From: Streptomyces sp. NBC_01142
GTDB taxonomy: Bacteria > Actinomycetota > Actinomycetes > Streptomycetales > Streptomycetaceae
DNA: 64,000 nucleotides
Assembly (NCBI RefSeq): GCF_026341125.1
Contig: NZ_JAPEOR010000003.1
Location: forward strand, 992,001 to 1,056,000
Reading direction: 5' to 3'
In this document: one piece after another, positions 8,901 to 17,309 of the stretch
Numbering within the stretch: the first letter of the stretch is position 1
Layout of the letters: each line of letters begins with the position of its first letter
Notes under the pieces: model-generated
Told to the model about the DNA's origin: nothing
Database searches by the model: none
The model's input: only the letters and a program-made list of their open reading frames with translations
Translations under genes and position numbers: made by a program

Positions 8901-10298
8901 ATGCTCACTCAGACCGCGAATGAGGATTCCCGCCTTTCCTTCTGGCTGCGCGTGCGTGAGTTCGCCGTGCCGCCTTCCATGATCGAGACTGCGACTGCCC
9001 GCCGTTGTGCCGGGGACTGGGCAGGGGCGTGCTCCGCCGCAGGCATCGATGTCGATCTCAACCTGCGTGCCGTGGCGCGCACTCATGGCCGCGACCTCGC
9101 AGCCCAAGTCCGGGCCGACCTCCGCCATCTGGCTCCTGACCTGTTGCGCTGGCACATGCCGAGGATCGCTCCTGAGGGGCTGCTGCGCCCAGGTCTGACC
9201 ATCGCTCTGGCTCGGTACGACGCTGCGGGGCATGAGGGCGCATACCCGGTGCACCTCATGGTCCGGACTCCGCCGGCCTGGGCGGACGGCGGTCAGCGGA
9301 TCAGCCTCACCCTGTGGAACGGATCCCACTTCGAGACCGGCGCCTGTCGGCATCCGCATCCCCAACCCGACCGGCGGTTCCGCCTCGACCTGCACCGCCA
9401 CCTGTGGGACGCGCGCAGGACCGATGAGCTGCGGGTCCGGTCCGGGGCCGATCGGCTGCCCGCCGACGGCCGTCCAGTGAACCCGGATCTGCTGGGGATG
9501 GTGCCGCAGGGGCGCAGCTGTGCCGTTGACCGGTGGGCGGCCGAGGCGGCGATTCTGCTCCACGCCGAGGGGCGGACGACCCGTACCGTCACGGTGCGGC
9601 TCGGGGCCCGGCACCGGCTGGTCCTGGACCTGGTCGCGGACAGAGACTGCGACGGACCGCCCGCTGTGCGGATCGCCTCGGCGCCCACGGACGGCAGCGC
9701 CTCCGCACTGCCGGTCCTGCCCGACGCGGCGACCTGGGTGCTACCCGACCTGGAACTGATCCGCACCGGTTCGATCGAGGTCGATCGGCTGCACCCGCTG
9801 GTCGCCTCGGCACTGGTACCGGATCATTCGCCGACCGGTTCCTCCCGGATTCCGGACCGGACAGGACAACCGCGCCTCGTGGAATGCCGGGGAGCCCAGC
9901 ACCGCATCGGCCTGGTCAACGGGGTACTGACGCCTCTGGACCACGATCCGGCCGAGATCCGTCGGGAGGAACTGCTGGTCGCACTGACCGGTCATCCGCT
10001 TCCCTGCCTCCAGGCCATCGATGAGGCACACCGTCATCCGGACTGCCTCGTCGGCGTCCGCGAACGCCTGGACCACGGCGACACCGCCGGCGCGCTGGCC
10101 GTCGTCGAGGGCCTGCTGGGTCCCGACGCGATGCTGCGCACAGGCGCTCTGCGGGACGAACTGGAGACGGCCGTGCTGCGGCGGATCACCTACGGACTGT
10201 TCAGGGCAGGCCTGGCCGGCCCCGGACCCGACCGTATCCCTCCAGGCCTCCGCCGCCCCCGTGACCACCGCTCGCACCCGCGCCACGCGACCCGCTGA
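8901..10298 (+). CDS. Conserved protein of unknown function, first gene of MoxR/VWA operon
   Basis: The 465-residue product has no signal peptide or membrane segment and no family I can name. It is rich in Arg, Leu and His, with a predicted mixed fold: a helical N-terminus (about 1-95), a beta-rich middle (about 100-300, for example ISLTLWNGSHFETG and TVTVRLGARHRLVLDLVADRD) and a helical C-terminus (about 330-450). ATG 8901 is preferred over the GTG at 8895 because aaggtgag lies seven bases upstream of the ATG and only one upstream of the GTG. It is 60 bases ahead of the MoxR ATPase gene, which overlaps the VWA gene, so it is most likely the partner or substrate-recognition subunit of that machine. 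Confidence 0.8.
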   Translation: MLTQTANEDSRLSFWLRVREFAVPPSMIETATARRCAGDWAGACSAAGIDVDLNLRAVARTHGRDLAAQVRADLRHLAPDLLRWHMPRIAPEGLLRPGLTIALARYDAAGHEGAYPVHLMVRTPPAWADGGQRISLTLWNGSHFETGACRHPHPQPDRRFRLDLHRHLWDARRTDELRVRSGADRLPADGRPVNPDLLGMVPQGRSCAVDRWAAEAAILLHAEGRTTRTVTVRLGARHRLVLDLVADRDCDGPPAVRIASAPTDGSASALPVLPDAATWVLPDLELIRTGSIEVDRLHPLVASALVPDHSPTGSSRIPDRTGQPRLVECRGAQHRIGLVNGVLTPLDHDPAEIRREELLVALTGHPLPCLQAIDEAHRHPDCLVGVRERLDHGDTAGALAVVEGLLGPDAMLRTGALRDELETAVLRRITYGLFRAGLAGPGPDRIPPGLRRPRDHRSHPRHATR

Positions 10299-10358
10299 CC
10301 CGGGGACCTCCGTCCCCCGCACCCACTCGGCCCACCACGAACCCATAGGTGATCGAGC

Positions 10359-11621
10359 ATGCCCACATACACCCCGTTCGCTGCAACCGGCACCCTCTCC
10401 GAACCAGCCCACGCCTCCCAGCTCGACGTCGCCGGCGAGTTGCTGGCCCTGCTGCGCGACGCAACCACTGAACCGCGCCCCGACACACAACTGGAGGCCC
10501 TGACTCTGGCGGTGGCCGCCGACCTGCCCGTGCTTCTGTGGGGTGAGCCGGGGATCGGCAAGACCGCGGCCCTGACACAGCTTGCCGCGGCCCTGGACCT
10601 TCCCCTGACCACAGTGATCGCCAGCGTGCACGAGCCGTCCGACTTCTCTGGGCTGCCCATAGTCGGAGACGATCCCGCGGAACAAGGTGTCCCGATGGCC
10701 CCGCCGGACTGGGCGGTGCGACTGGTGCGGTCCGGCCGGGGGCTGTTGTTCCTGGATGAGCTGTCCACCGCGGCACCAGCCGTTCAAGCCGCCCTGCTCC
10801 GCCTCGTGCTCGAGCGGCGGATCGGCGCCCTGCAATTGCCGCCCGGGATCCGGATCGTGGCTGCCGCCAATCCGCGATCCTCGGCGGCCGACGGCTGGGA
10901 GCTGAGCCCGCCTCTGGCCAACCGGTTCGTTCATCTTCAGTGGACCCACGACCACGAGGTCGTGGTACGCGGCCTCGGTGGGACTTGGCCCCGGGCAACA
11001 CTTCCGCGGCTCGACCCGGAGGGGTTGTCAGAGGCCGTGGACTTCGCCCGCCGTGCGGTGTGCGGGCTCCTCTCCGCCCGCCCCGGGCTCGTGCACCGGC
11101 TGCCCAGCAACGAAACTCGCCGGGGCGGCCCCTGGCCGTCACCCCGAAGCTGGGAGATGACACTGTGTCTGATTGCCTTCGCGTCCGCGGCCGGTTCCTC
11201 CCGGGAAGTCCTTTCCTTGCTGGTCAGGGGCACAGTGGGGGACGGTCCGGGGCTGGAGCTGCTGGCAAGCCTGGACCGGATGGACCTCCCGGACCCCGAG
11301 GTGCTCCTCGCCGACCCGGCGGGTGCCGCCCTGCCCGAGCGGGGGGATCTACGCCAAGCAGTGCTTGACGGTGTGGTGGACGCGGTCCGTAAGCGCCCGG
11401 AGAAGTCCCGCTGGGACGCGGCGTGGGCGCTCCTGGCCCGGGCGGTGGAGACCGGAGCCCCGGACCTGGTGGTCGTTCCCGCGACCACACTCGCCGCGCT
11501 GCGCAACGAGGACTGGGACGTTCCGGAATCGATCGAGCGGCTCGCCGGAGCGGTGTCCCTGTCCCGGCGAGCAGACCACGCGGCGGCCCGGGCCGCGGTC
11601 GCCGCGAAGGCCGGCCGATGA
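10359..11621 (+). CDS. MoxR-family AAA+ ATPase
   Basis: The 420-residue product carries the full AAA+ set: Walker A G-E-P-G-I-G-K-T (62-69), the MoxR-type H-E-P-S-D-F-S-G-L-P loop (91-100), Walker B F-L-D-E (131-134) and sensor Asn171 (AAANPRS). MoxR ATPases work as hexameric remodelling chaperones that act with VWA-domain partners. Here the partner gene follows with an ATGA overlap (11618-11621), so the two are translationally coupled. Ribosome-binding site aggtgatcg precedes ATG 10359. It acts in the cytoplasm; its client is unknown. Confidence 0.93.
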   Translation: MPTYTPFAATGTLSEPAHASQLDVAGELLALLRDATTEPRPDTQLEALTLAVAADLPVLLWGEPGIGKTAALTQLAAALDLPLTTVIASVHEPSDFSGLPIVGDDPAEQGVPMAPPDWAVRLVRSGRGLLFLDELSTAAPAVQAALLRLVLERRIGALQLPPGIRIVAAANPRSSAADGWELSPPLANRFVHLQWTHDHEVVVRGLGGTWPRATLPRLDPEGLSEAVDFARRAVCGLLSARPGLVHRLPSNETRRGGPWPSPRSWEMTLCLIAFASAAGSSREVLSLLVRGTVGDGPGLELLASLDRMDLPDPEVLLADPAGAALPERGDLRQAVLDGVVDAVRKRPEKSRWDAAWALLARAVETGAPDLVVVPATTLAALRNEDWDVPESIERLAGAVSLSRRADHAAARAAVAAKAGR

Positions 11622-12877
11622 TCCCGGGCGCACCCGGAACTCTGGACCTCGACAAGCTCTTCGCTGCCCGACTGCACGCCGCTCGGGTCCGGCCCTACTT
11701 GGCGACGGCGCTGTTCGCCCTGCACGTCGTGGAGTCGCGGCGGGTCCCGACGATGGCCGTCGACCGGAACTGGCGGTGCTACGTCTCGCCGGGGTTCGTG
11801 GACCGGACGCCGGTGGAGGACCTTGCCGGGGTGTGGGTGCACGAGTTGTCGCACCTCCTTCGCGACCATCACGGGCGCAGTGACCGGGTCGCGCGGGAAC
11901 GCGGGCTGGTAGGCCCGGGGGAACGGCTGCGCATGAACATCGCCGCAGACTGCGAGATCAACGACGACGCGTTCGGTGACGGGTTGGTCCGGCCTGAAGG
12001 CGCTGTCAATCCGGGGTCTTTGGGGCTGCCCGAGGGGGAGCTCATGGAGGACTACCTGCGCCAGTTCCGCCTCGGGCCGCATACACAGAGCTTGGCCTGG
12101 CTGGACTGCGGCAGTGGCGCCGACGGACTGGAACGGGAGTGGGACCTGGGACCGGACGGCGCGCACGGCCTCAGCGCGCAGGAACGGGACGCGGTTCGGT
12201 TCCGGGTGGCGCAGGGCATCACCGCCCGTCCGGGGAACGCCCCGAAGGGGTGGCAGCGGTGGGCGGAGGAGGCGTTCCACCCGCCGCAGCCGTGGCGGGA
12301 GTTGCTGAGAGCGGCGGTCCGCTCGGCAGCCTCCGGCCCCGGCGCAGGCGAGGACTACACCTACGGCCGGCCGTCGCGTCGCTCGGCCGGGGTGCCCGGC
12401 GTTGTTCTGCCGAGCCTGCGGCGCAGGCCGCCTCGGGTCGCCGTCGTCATCGACACATCCGGGTCAGTCAGTGACGCCGAACTGGGCAGCGCACTCCTCG
12501 AGGTTGCCGCGATCTCCCGTGCCGTGGGCGGCCGTCGTGACCTGATCACCGTGCTCTCGTGCGACGCGGCGGCCCGGTTCGTGCACCCGCTGTGCCGTGC
12601 GGAGGGAATTCCGCTGGTAGGCGGTGGGGGTACGGATCTACGCACGGGCTTCGCAAAGGCGCTCCGGGCGCGGCCCCGACCAGACGTCATCGTGGTCCTG
12701 ACCGACGGGCAGACGCCCTGGCCGGGCACGCGACCACCGTGCCGGACGGTGGTGGGTCTGTTTCCCCGGCAGCAGGCATCCCGGTCATGGGACGAGGACG
12801 ATCCCGATTACGTACCGGACTCGCCGCCCGAGTGGGCACGAGTGGTGGTCATCGGCTCGGCTCCCGCTGCTCGGTGA
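11618..12877 (+). CDS. DUF2201-type zinc-peptidase-like/VWA protein, partner of MoxR
   Basis: The 419-residue product has two parts. The N-terminal half carries a zinc-peptidase helix H-E-L-S-H (75-79, WVHELSHLLRDH) followed by a D-C-E-I-N-D motif (111-116) that may supply a further metal ligand. The C-terminal part is a von Willebrand A domain with a complete MIDAS: D-T-S-G-S (279-283), the threonine of G-G-G-T-D (337-340) and the late Asp of L-T-D-G (361-364). This pairing is the DUF2201 'putative metallopeptidase plus VWA-like' architecture. Its ATG overlaps the stop of the MoxR gene. Proteolytic activity is inference from the HExxH only. Confidence 0.9.
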   Translation: MIPGAPGTLDLDKLFAARLHAARVRPYLATALFALHVVESRRVPTMAVDRNWRCYVSPGFVDRTPVEDLAGVWVHELSHLLRDHHGRSDRVARERGLVGPGERLRMNIAADCEINDDAFGDGLVRPEGAVNPGSLGLPEGELMEDYLRQFRLGPHTQSLAWLDCGSGADGLEREWDLGPDGAHGLSAQERDAVRFRVAQGITARPGNAPKGWQRWAEEAFHPPQPWRELLRAAVRSAASGPGAGEDYTYGRPSRRSAGVPGVVLPSLRRRPPRVAVVIDTSGSVSDAELGSALLEVAAISRAVGGRRDLITVLSCDAAARFVHPLCRAEGIPLVGGGGTDLRTGFAKALRARPRPDVIVVLTDGQTPWPGTRPPCRTVVGLFPRQQASRSWDEDDPDYVPDSPPEWARVVVIGSAPAAR

Positions 12878-13246
12878 GCCCCCTCAGGAGGGCGCGGAAG
12901 AATCCCTGCCGACGTGTCACTGAGCAGCCAGTCGGGTTCACGATGTAACGGAGCATCATCGACGCGCAGTCGGTGAAGGCGGCCGCGTCGGTGCCTGCCG
13001 CGACCAGGGCTTCGACGCGGGCAAGCGCGGGCAAGCGCGGGTAGGCGGGGGCAAGCGCGGGCAAGAAGGCCGTCCGCCGTCCGCTCGCCAGTGGTCGGCC
13101 AGGGTGTCCATGGTCCGTCCGTAGTCCGGTGCCGGCGCCGGCACCGGCACCGGCACCGCAGCGTCGAGTCCCTCCCGCCAGATGATCCGAACGAACGGCC
13201 CAAGCGGGTCTGGCAACGGGGGCTGGTAGGCGTGGTGCGCGGCCAC
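12849..13246 (-). pseudogene. Possible frameshifted small gene spanning short repeats
   Basis: On the minus strand, one frame from 13246 reads MAAHHAYQPPLPDPLGPFVR...YGRTMDTLADHWRADGG. After a run of imperfect ten-base repeats (gcgggcaagc, about 13017-13066) another frame reads ARVEALVAAGTDAAAFTDCASMMLRYIVNPTGC and on to a stop at 12849-12851. Both halves look protein-like and together would give about 130 residues. A second short repeat (ggcacc units, about 13138-13158) encodes a Pro-Val run in the first half. No family recognised. It overlaps the end of the VWA gene by about 29 bases on the other strand. Slippage at the repeats could be the cause of the frame change. Confidence 0.3.
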
Positions 13247-13447
13247 GACAACAGGCTGCTGCCAAGCCGCCTCGAACGCGGGGACTCATGGACGTCCGGG
13301 GGCGGTGATCACGGGCGTCCCCGTCCTGGACAGTCTGCTGGAGTGGCGCCCAAGGAGCCCGTGATCGTCATTCCGGAGGTTCGAAAGCACTCACTCAGCC
13401 CTGCGAGGTTTTCCAAGGACGCCGGCGCCGGCGCGTCCCGCCCGGGA

Positions 13448-13483
13448 GTCCGGGTGGCGGCCATCAGAAGGCGCCACCCGGAC
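13448..13483 (-). terminator. Strong hairpin downstream of the 13953 gene
   Basis: GTCCGGGTGGCG (13448-13459) and CGCCACCCGGAC (13472-13483) are exact reverse complements around a 12-base loop. It starts 9 bases beyond the stop of the minus-strand gene ending at 13492, the expected place for a terminator. Confidence 0.75.
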
Positions 13484-13491
13484 AAACCGGC

Positions 13492-13953
13492 TTACAGGCC
13501 CTTGCAGATCCGACGGGCCTCGTCCAGGTCCTTCTTCACCATCTCGTCGAAGTCGAAAACTTGGGCATGGCGGTCCTGTGACCGACGTATGGCCTGCGCG
13601 AGCGGCTTGAATTTCGCGTCCCCCGCGGCCGCCGAGGCGGAGAGCACCCCTGCTGCGGCATAGCGGTTGAGAGCGATGTCGCCGTCCGCCCCCTTCGCGC
13701 CGTACTTCGCCTCGTCAAATCCGTCGAGCGCCTGACACGCGGCGCGAGCGTCACCTGCCGGACCGGATTCCGTGACGGGGGCGCTGCCGCTGTCGTCGCT
13801 GAGTGCCCAAGCCGCGCCCACGCCACCACCGCCGACCAGGAGCCCCAGCATCAGCAAAGCAACCACGGTCCCAGTACGGCGACGTGGGGGTGGCGTGGAT
13901 GCTGCGGGAGTGGTCGGGGAGAGGGGGGCGGCGTCGGGCTGCTGTGGTTGCAT
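13492..13953 (-). CDS. Membrane-anchored hypothetical protein
   Basis: The 153-residue product begins with a Pro/Thr-rich cytoplasmic stretch (MQPQQPDAAPLSPTTPAA...), then one membrane segment (about 30-55, TGTVVALLMLGLLVGGGGVGAAWAL), then an outside alpha-helical domain of about 95 residues with two cysteines (RAACQALDG and RRICKGL at the very end), which could form a disulfide. ATG 13953 is used because the frame upstream has no typical composition. No domain family recognised. A good terminator follows directly. Confidence 0.7.
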   Translation of the reverse strand: MQPQQPDAAPLSPTTPAASTPPPRRRTGTVVALLMLGLLVGGGGVGAAWALSDDSGSAPVTESGPAGDARAACQALDGFDEAKYGAKGADGDIALNRYAAAGVLSASAAAGDAKFKPLAQAIRRSQDRHAQVFDFDEMVKKDLDEARRICKGL

Positions 13954-14109
13954 CCCGCCAAAGATAGTGAGAGCGGTGGTCGGGCTTCTCAGAGGGCTGG
14001 TACTCAAAGACAAGGCCGGCGAGGCGGCCAGGCGTGAACGCCGCGGCGCTGGGCTGGACCCGCACCGACCAACTGTGCCGGCCGAGCATGTACGCAAGAG
14101 CGACGACGG

Positions 14110-14304
14110 GTGTTCGTCGCCCCTGCCACAGGGCGGCCAAGGGCCGCCGAGCCGGCCCGTGTCGCGGGCTCACGCCGGGCCGTCGAGGAGTGTTGCCAGG
14201 CTGCGAAGAACGAATGCGGCCTGGATGAATACGAGGTCCGCCGCCACGACAGTGAACAGATCCGTGTCCTGGCCGCCGACCTCGCTCGACGAGTGCTTCG
14301 ATGA
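14110..14304 (+). pseudogene. IS701-family transposase relic (C-terminal core)
   Basis: The translated segment PARVAGSRRAVEECCQAAKNECGLDEYEVRRHDS corresponds to the block of IS701-type (DDE, SRSO17) transposases that contains the catalytic Glu in W-x-V-E-E-x-F-Q-A-A-K-N-E-C-G-L-D. Here the Trp has become Arg. Only about 60 codons remain, with nothing recognisable of the first two thirds. It lies just ahead of the USP gene and may have brought the 14305-14337 flank with it. Confidence 0.65.
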
Positions 14305-14337
14305 CGTAGTGCGATGTCCGGAAGGAAGGTGAGTCCG

Positions 14338-15213
14338 ATGGAGCGGCCCCTGGTCGTGGGCGTGGACGGCTCCGAACCGAGCCTGCGGGCCGTGGACTGG
14401 GCGGCCGATGAGGCCGGTCTGCGCGGAGCCCCCCTACGCCTGGTGAACGCCTCGCTGTGGGAGCGATACGAAGGCGCGGCGCTCGCCGACGATCTGGGTG
14501 AGCCGTCGGAGCGCGTGCTCGCCGAGCAGATCGTCGCCTCGGCCGCGGAACGCGCCGGCCGCCGCAACCCGGATCTGAGTATTTCCACCGACATTCTGCC
14601 CGAGGAGGCGGTGACCGCCCTCCTGCACGAGGGCGGCAGCGCCTCCGCGCTGGTGATCGGCTCACGCGGTCGCGGCGGAATCTCCGAGCTGCTTGTCGGC
14701 TCGGTCAGCCTTGCCGTCGCCGCGCGCGCCGACTGCCCGGTGATCGTGCTGCGCGGCAGCCATGAGAACCGGCCCGGCCGCGGAATCCATCAGCGCATCG
14801 TCCTCGGCGTCGACGAACCGCCGGAAGGATCGGCCGCCGTACGCTTCGCCTTCCACGCGGCAGAGGTGCGGCATGCCGAACTGCACGCCGTACGGGCCTG
14901 GCGCCGCCACGAGCCCACCGACCACCCTCTGCTCGTGGGGGAGTCTGCCCGCTCCTACGAGAACCGGGCAGTGGAGACCGTGGACAAGGCGCTGCGCGAG
15001 GCCGTGGCGGAGCATCCGTCTGTCGAGTTGCACCGCCGAACCGTCGAAGGTTCCGCCCGCAAGGTCCTGATGGACGCCTCGACCACCGCCGATCTGCTGG
15101 TCGTCGGCGCTCAGCGACGCCACGGGCACATCGGGCTTCAGCTCGGCCGGGTCGCCCACGCGGTGCTGCACCGTGCCGTCTGCCCGGTGGCCGTCGTGCC
15201 GCAGCGGGCGTAA
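14338..15213 (+). CDS. Universal stress protein, two UspA domains
   Basis: The 291-residue product is two UspA domains in tandem (about 1-140 and 150-291). The first has the complete ATP-binding signature G-2x-G-9x-G-S (GSRGRGGISELLVGS). The second has G-x-x-R-9x-G-R, so nucleotide binding there is doubtful. The start is ATG 14338, preceded by ggaagg at 14321-14327. An in-frame ATG at 14314 has no such site. In actinobacteria these proteins are cytoplasmic and tied to dormancy, hypoxia and redox stress. The tail-to-tail neighbour is a polyphosphate kinase 2, and a second USP of the same build lies beyond it. Confidence 0.92.
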   Translation: MERPLVVGVDGSEPSLRAVDWAADEAGLRGAPLRLVNASLWERYEGAALADDLGEPSERVLAEQIVASAAERAGRRNPDLSISTDILPEEAVTALLHEGGSASALVIGSRGRGGISELLVGSVSLAVAARADCPVIVLRGSHENRPGRGIHQRIVLGVDEPPEGSAAVRFAFHAAEVRHAELHAVRAWRRHEPTDHPLLVGESARSYENRAVETVDKALREAVAEHPSVELHRRTVEGSARKVLMDASTTADLLVVGAQRRHGHIGLQLGRVAHAVLHRAVCPVAVVPQRA

Positions 15214-15230
15214 CCGCGATGGCCGCCGAC

Positions 15231-16049
15231 TCACTCCGTCAGACCGGCTGCGTGGTCGGGGACGTACGTCTGCAGATCACGGGGCGGGCGGACATAGCCG
15301 GTGGACGGCGGTCTCGCCGGAAGTTCGAGCACCCTCGGCGGCACCTCGTGGTACGGAACGGAGCCGAGCAGATGGGCCATCATGTTGAGCCGTGCCCGGC
15401 GCTTGTCGTCACTCTCCACGACGTACCACGGAGCCTGCGCGATGTCCGTGTGCACCAGCATCGTGTCCTTGGCCCGCGAGTAGGCCTCCCACCGGGTGAT
15501 CGACTCGAGGTCCATCGGCGACAGCTTCCAGCGTCGTGTCGGGTCCTGGAGCCGGCGAAGGAACCGCTGCTCCTGCACGGCGTCGCTCACCGAGAACCAG
15601 TACTTGCGCAGCAGGACCCCGTCCTCGACCAGCATCCGCTCGAAGATGGGGCACTGATGCAGGAACCGCTGGTGCTCCTCCTTCGTGCAGAAGCCCATCA
15701 CATGCTCGACACCGGCGCGGTTGTACCAGCTCCGGTCGAACAGGACGATCTCTCCCGCGGCCGGCAGCTGCTCGACGTACCGCTGGAAGTACCACTGGGT
15801 GCGCTCGCGCTCCGTGGGCTTGGGCAGGGCCACGGTCCGCGCGACGCGCGGGTTGAGGTGTTCCGCGACCCGTTTGACGGTGCCGCCCTTGCCGGCTGCG
15901 TCCCGGCCCTCGAACACCACCACCAGCCGGGCACTCTCCGACCTCACCCACTCCTGGAGCTTCACCAGCTCCGTCTGCAGCCTCAGCAGCTCCCGCTTGT
16001 ACACGCCACGAGGAAGCGTCGCCACCGGCCGCTCCTTCTTGCCGGCCAT
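15231..16049 (-). CDS. ppk2: Polyphosphate kinase 2 (single-domain)
   Basis: The 272-residue product has a P-loop Walker A G-R-D-A-A-G-K-G (48-55), the PPK2 lid-region Arg/Glu cluster (KPTERERTQWYFQRY) and Walker B L-F-D-R-S-W-Y-N-R-A-G (about 103-113). PPK2 enzymes move phosphate between polyphosphate and nucleotides (NDP to NTP, or NMP to NDP). It is one-domain length. ATG 16049 is chosen because ggggagg lies just upstream; an in-frame ATG at 16073 lacks one. It is flanked by two universal stress genes, which suggests a role in energy storage under stress. Confidence 0.93.
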   Translation of the reverse strand: MAGKKERPVATLPRGVYKRELLRLQTELVKLQEWVRSESARLVVVFEGRDAAGKGGTVKRVAEHLNPRVARTVALPKPTERERTQWYFQRYVEQLPAAGEIVLFDRSWYNRAGVEHVMGFCTKEEHQRFLHQCPIFERMLVEDGVLLRKYWFSVSDAVQEQRFLRRLQDPTRRWKLSPMDLESITRWEAYSRAKDTMLVHTDIAQAPWYVVESDDKRRARLNMMAHLLGSVPYHEVPPRVLELPARPPSTGYVRPPRDLQTYVPDHAAGLTE

Positions 16050-16309
16050 GCCGCCTCCCCAGGTCGATGACATCACGGAGTCACTGGTGCCCGAGGCCAA
16101 GGACCAGGACAGCGCAGCGCAGTACGGACGAAACCGACCGTACTGACCGACGGGGAACTGCGCACCCTGGACGCCCGCCGGCAGCTGCCGGCTCTGGCCG
16201 AGCCGACGCCACAGGCCAAGGGCAGGTGGACCGCGCCCGGCAGCGCCCTGCGGTGGAACCGTCCGAAGTGACGCCCCAGAGTGGGGTGTGTCCGGAAGGC
16301 GGTGACACC

Positions 16310-17179
16310 GTGGACAGGCCGCTGTGTGTAGGAGTCGACGGCTCGGAGCCGAGCCTGCGCGCACTCGACTGGGCGGTTGACCAGGCGGTGGCGCATGGCA
16401 CGCCGCTGACCGTCGTGCACTCCTGGCGCTGGGAGCAGTACGAGAGCCATCAGCCGTCCTTCGGAGTGACGCGGGGTTCGTCCCAGGTTTTCGCGGAGAA
16501 CATCGCCGGCTCGGCCCTGGTACGCGCGGTACGGCGCAGCGCCGCATTGAAGGTGACGAGCGAACTGACGGCCGATGACCCGGTGACCGCGCTGATCGAG
16601 GCGAGTCGGGGTGCCTCGGCCGTCGTGGTCGGCAGCCGCGGACGCGGAGAGCTGGCTGGTCTGCTGCTCGGTTCGGTGGGCCTGGCGGTTGCCGCGCGCG
16701 CCGGCTCGCCGGTGATTGTCGTGCGCGGCGAGGAGGTGAACCTGCGGCGTGGCTTTCACCGGATCGTTGTCGGCATCGATGAGCCCGAGAAGTCCCGTGC
16801 GGCCCTTGAGTTCGCGTTGCGGGAGGCGGAGATGCACGGTGCCACGCTGTGCGTGGTGCATGCGTGGCGCTGCCCGGCCCGCGAGATTCCTGACCATCCG
16901 GACCACCGGGCCGACACCGAGCAGCACACGCGGCATGCCGAAGAGCTGCTGGCCGCTGCTCTGCGCCTGGTCGGCCGGACCGATCGCGTCGCTGACATCC
17001 AGCGTGAGGCCGTAGAGGGCCAGGCCCGGCCGGTCCTGCTGGACACGTCACTCACCGCGGACCTGTTGGTCGTCGGGGCTCGCCGCCGTACCGGGCGCCT
17101 CGGCATGCAACTCGGCCCGGTCAACCACGGCGTACTGCACCACGCAGCCTGCCCGGTGGCCGTCGTCCCGCACGAATGA
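16310..17179 (+). CDS. Universal stress protein, two UspA domains
   Basis: The 289-residue product is a paralogue of the gene at 14338. The first UspA domain carries G-S-R-G-R-G-E-L-A-G-L-L-L-G-S, a full ATP motif; the second domain has GARRRTGRLGMQLGP, which lacks the final Gly-Ser/Thr. GTG 16310 is the likely start: it aligns with the start of the paralogue, and both are preceded by a closely similar leader (gtccggaagg...ggtga). It is divergent from ppk2 with a 260-base spacer that should hold both promoters. Confidence 0.9.
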   Translation: MDRPLCVGVDGSEPSLRALDWAVDQAVAHGTPLTVVHSWRWEQYESHQPSFGVTRGSSQVFAENIAGSALVRAVRRSAALKVTSELTADDPVTALIEASRGASAVVVGSRGRGELAGLLLGSVGLAVAARAGSPVIVVRGEEVNLRRGFHRIVVGIDEPEKSRAALEFALREAEMHGATLCVVHAWRCPAREIPDHPDHRADTEQHTRHAEELLAAALRLVGRTDRVADIQREAVEGQARPVLLDTSLTADLLVVGARRRTGRLGMQLGPVNHGVLHHAACPVAVVPHE

Positions 17180-17309
17180 CCGCAGCCGCGGACCGGCTCA
17201 CGCCCCGATTCCGCCGTGCGTATGGAGATTCATCACGCGACGACATCCGTGAAGCCTTCCTCGGCCTTGCCACCTGCCTCATCACCCACCGACACGTCCC
17301 TCGCCTCTG

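Noticed and set aside
9741..10955. 404-codon minus-strand frame across the MoxR operon
   Set aside because: Antisense shadow of two well-supported genes, with Gly/Gln/Arg-biased composition and no motif.
13017..13066. Repeat run as a possible CRISPR array
   Set aside because: Units are about ten bases, without spacers of constant length, and no cas gene is present.
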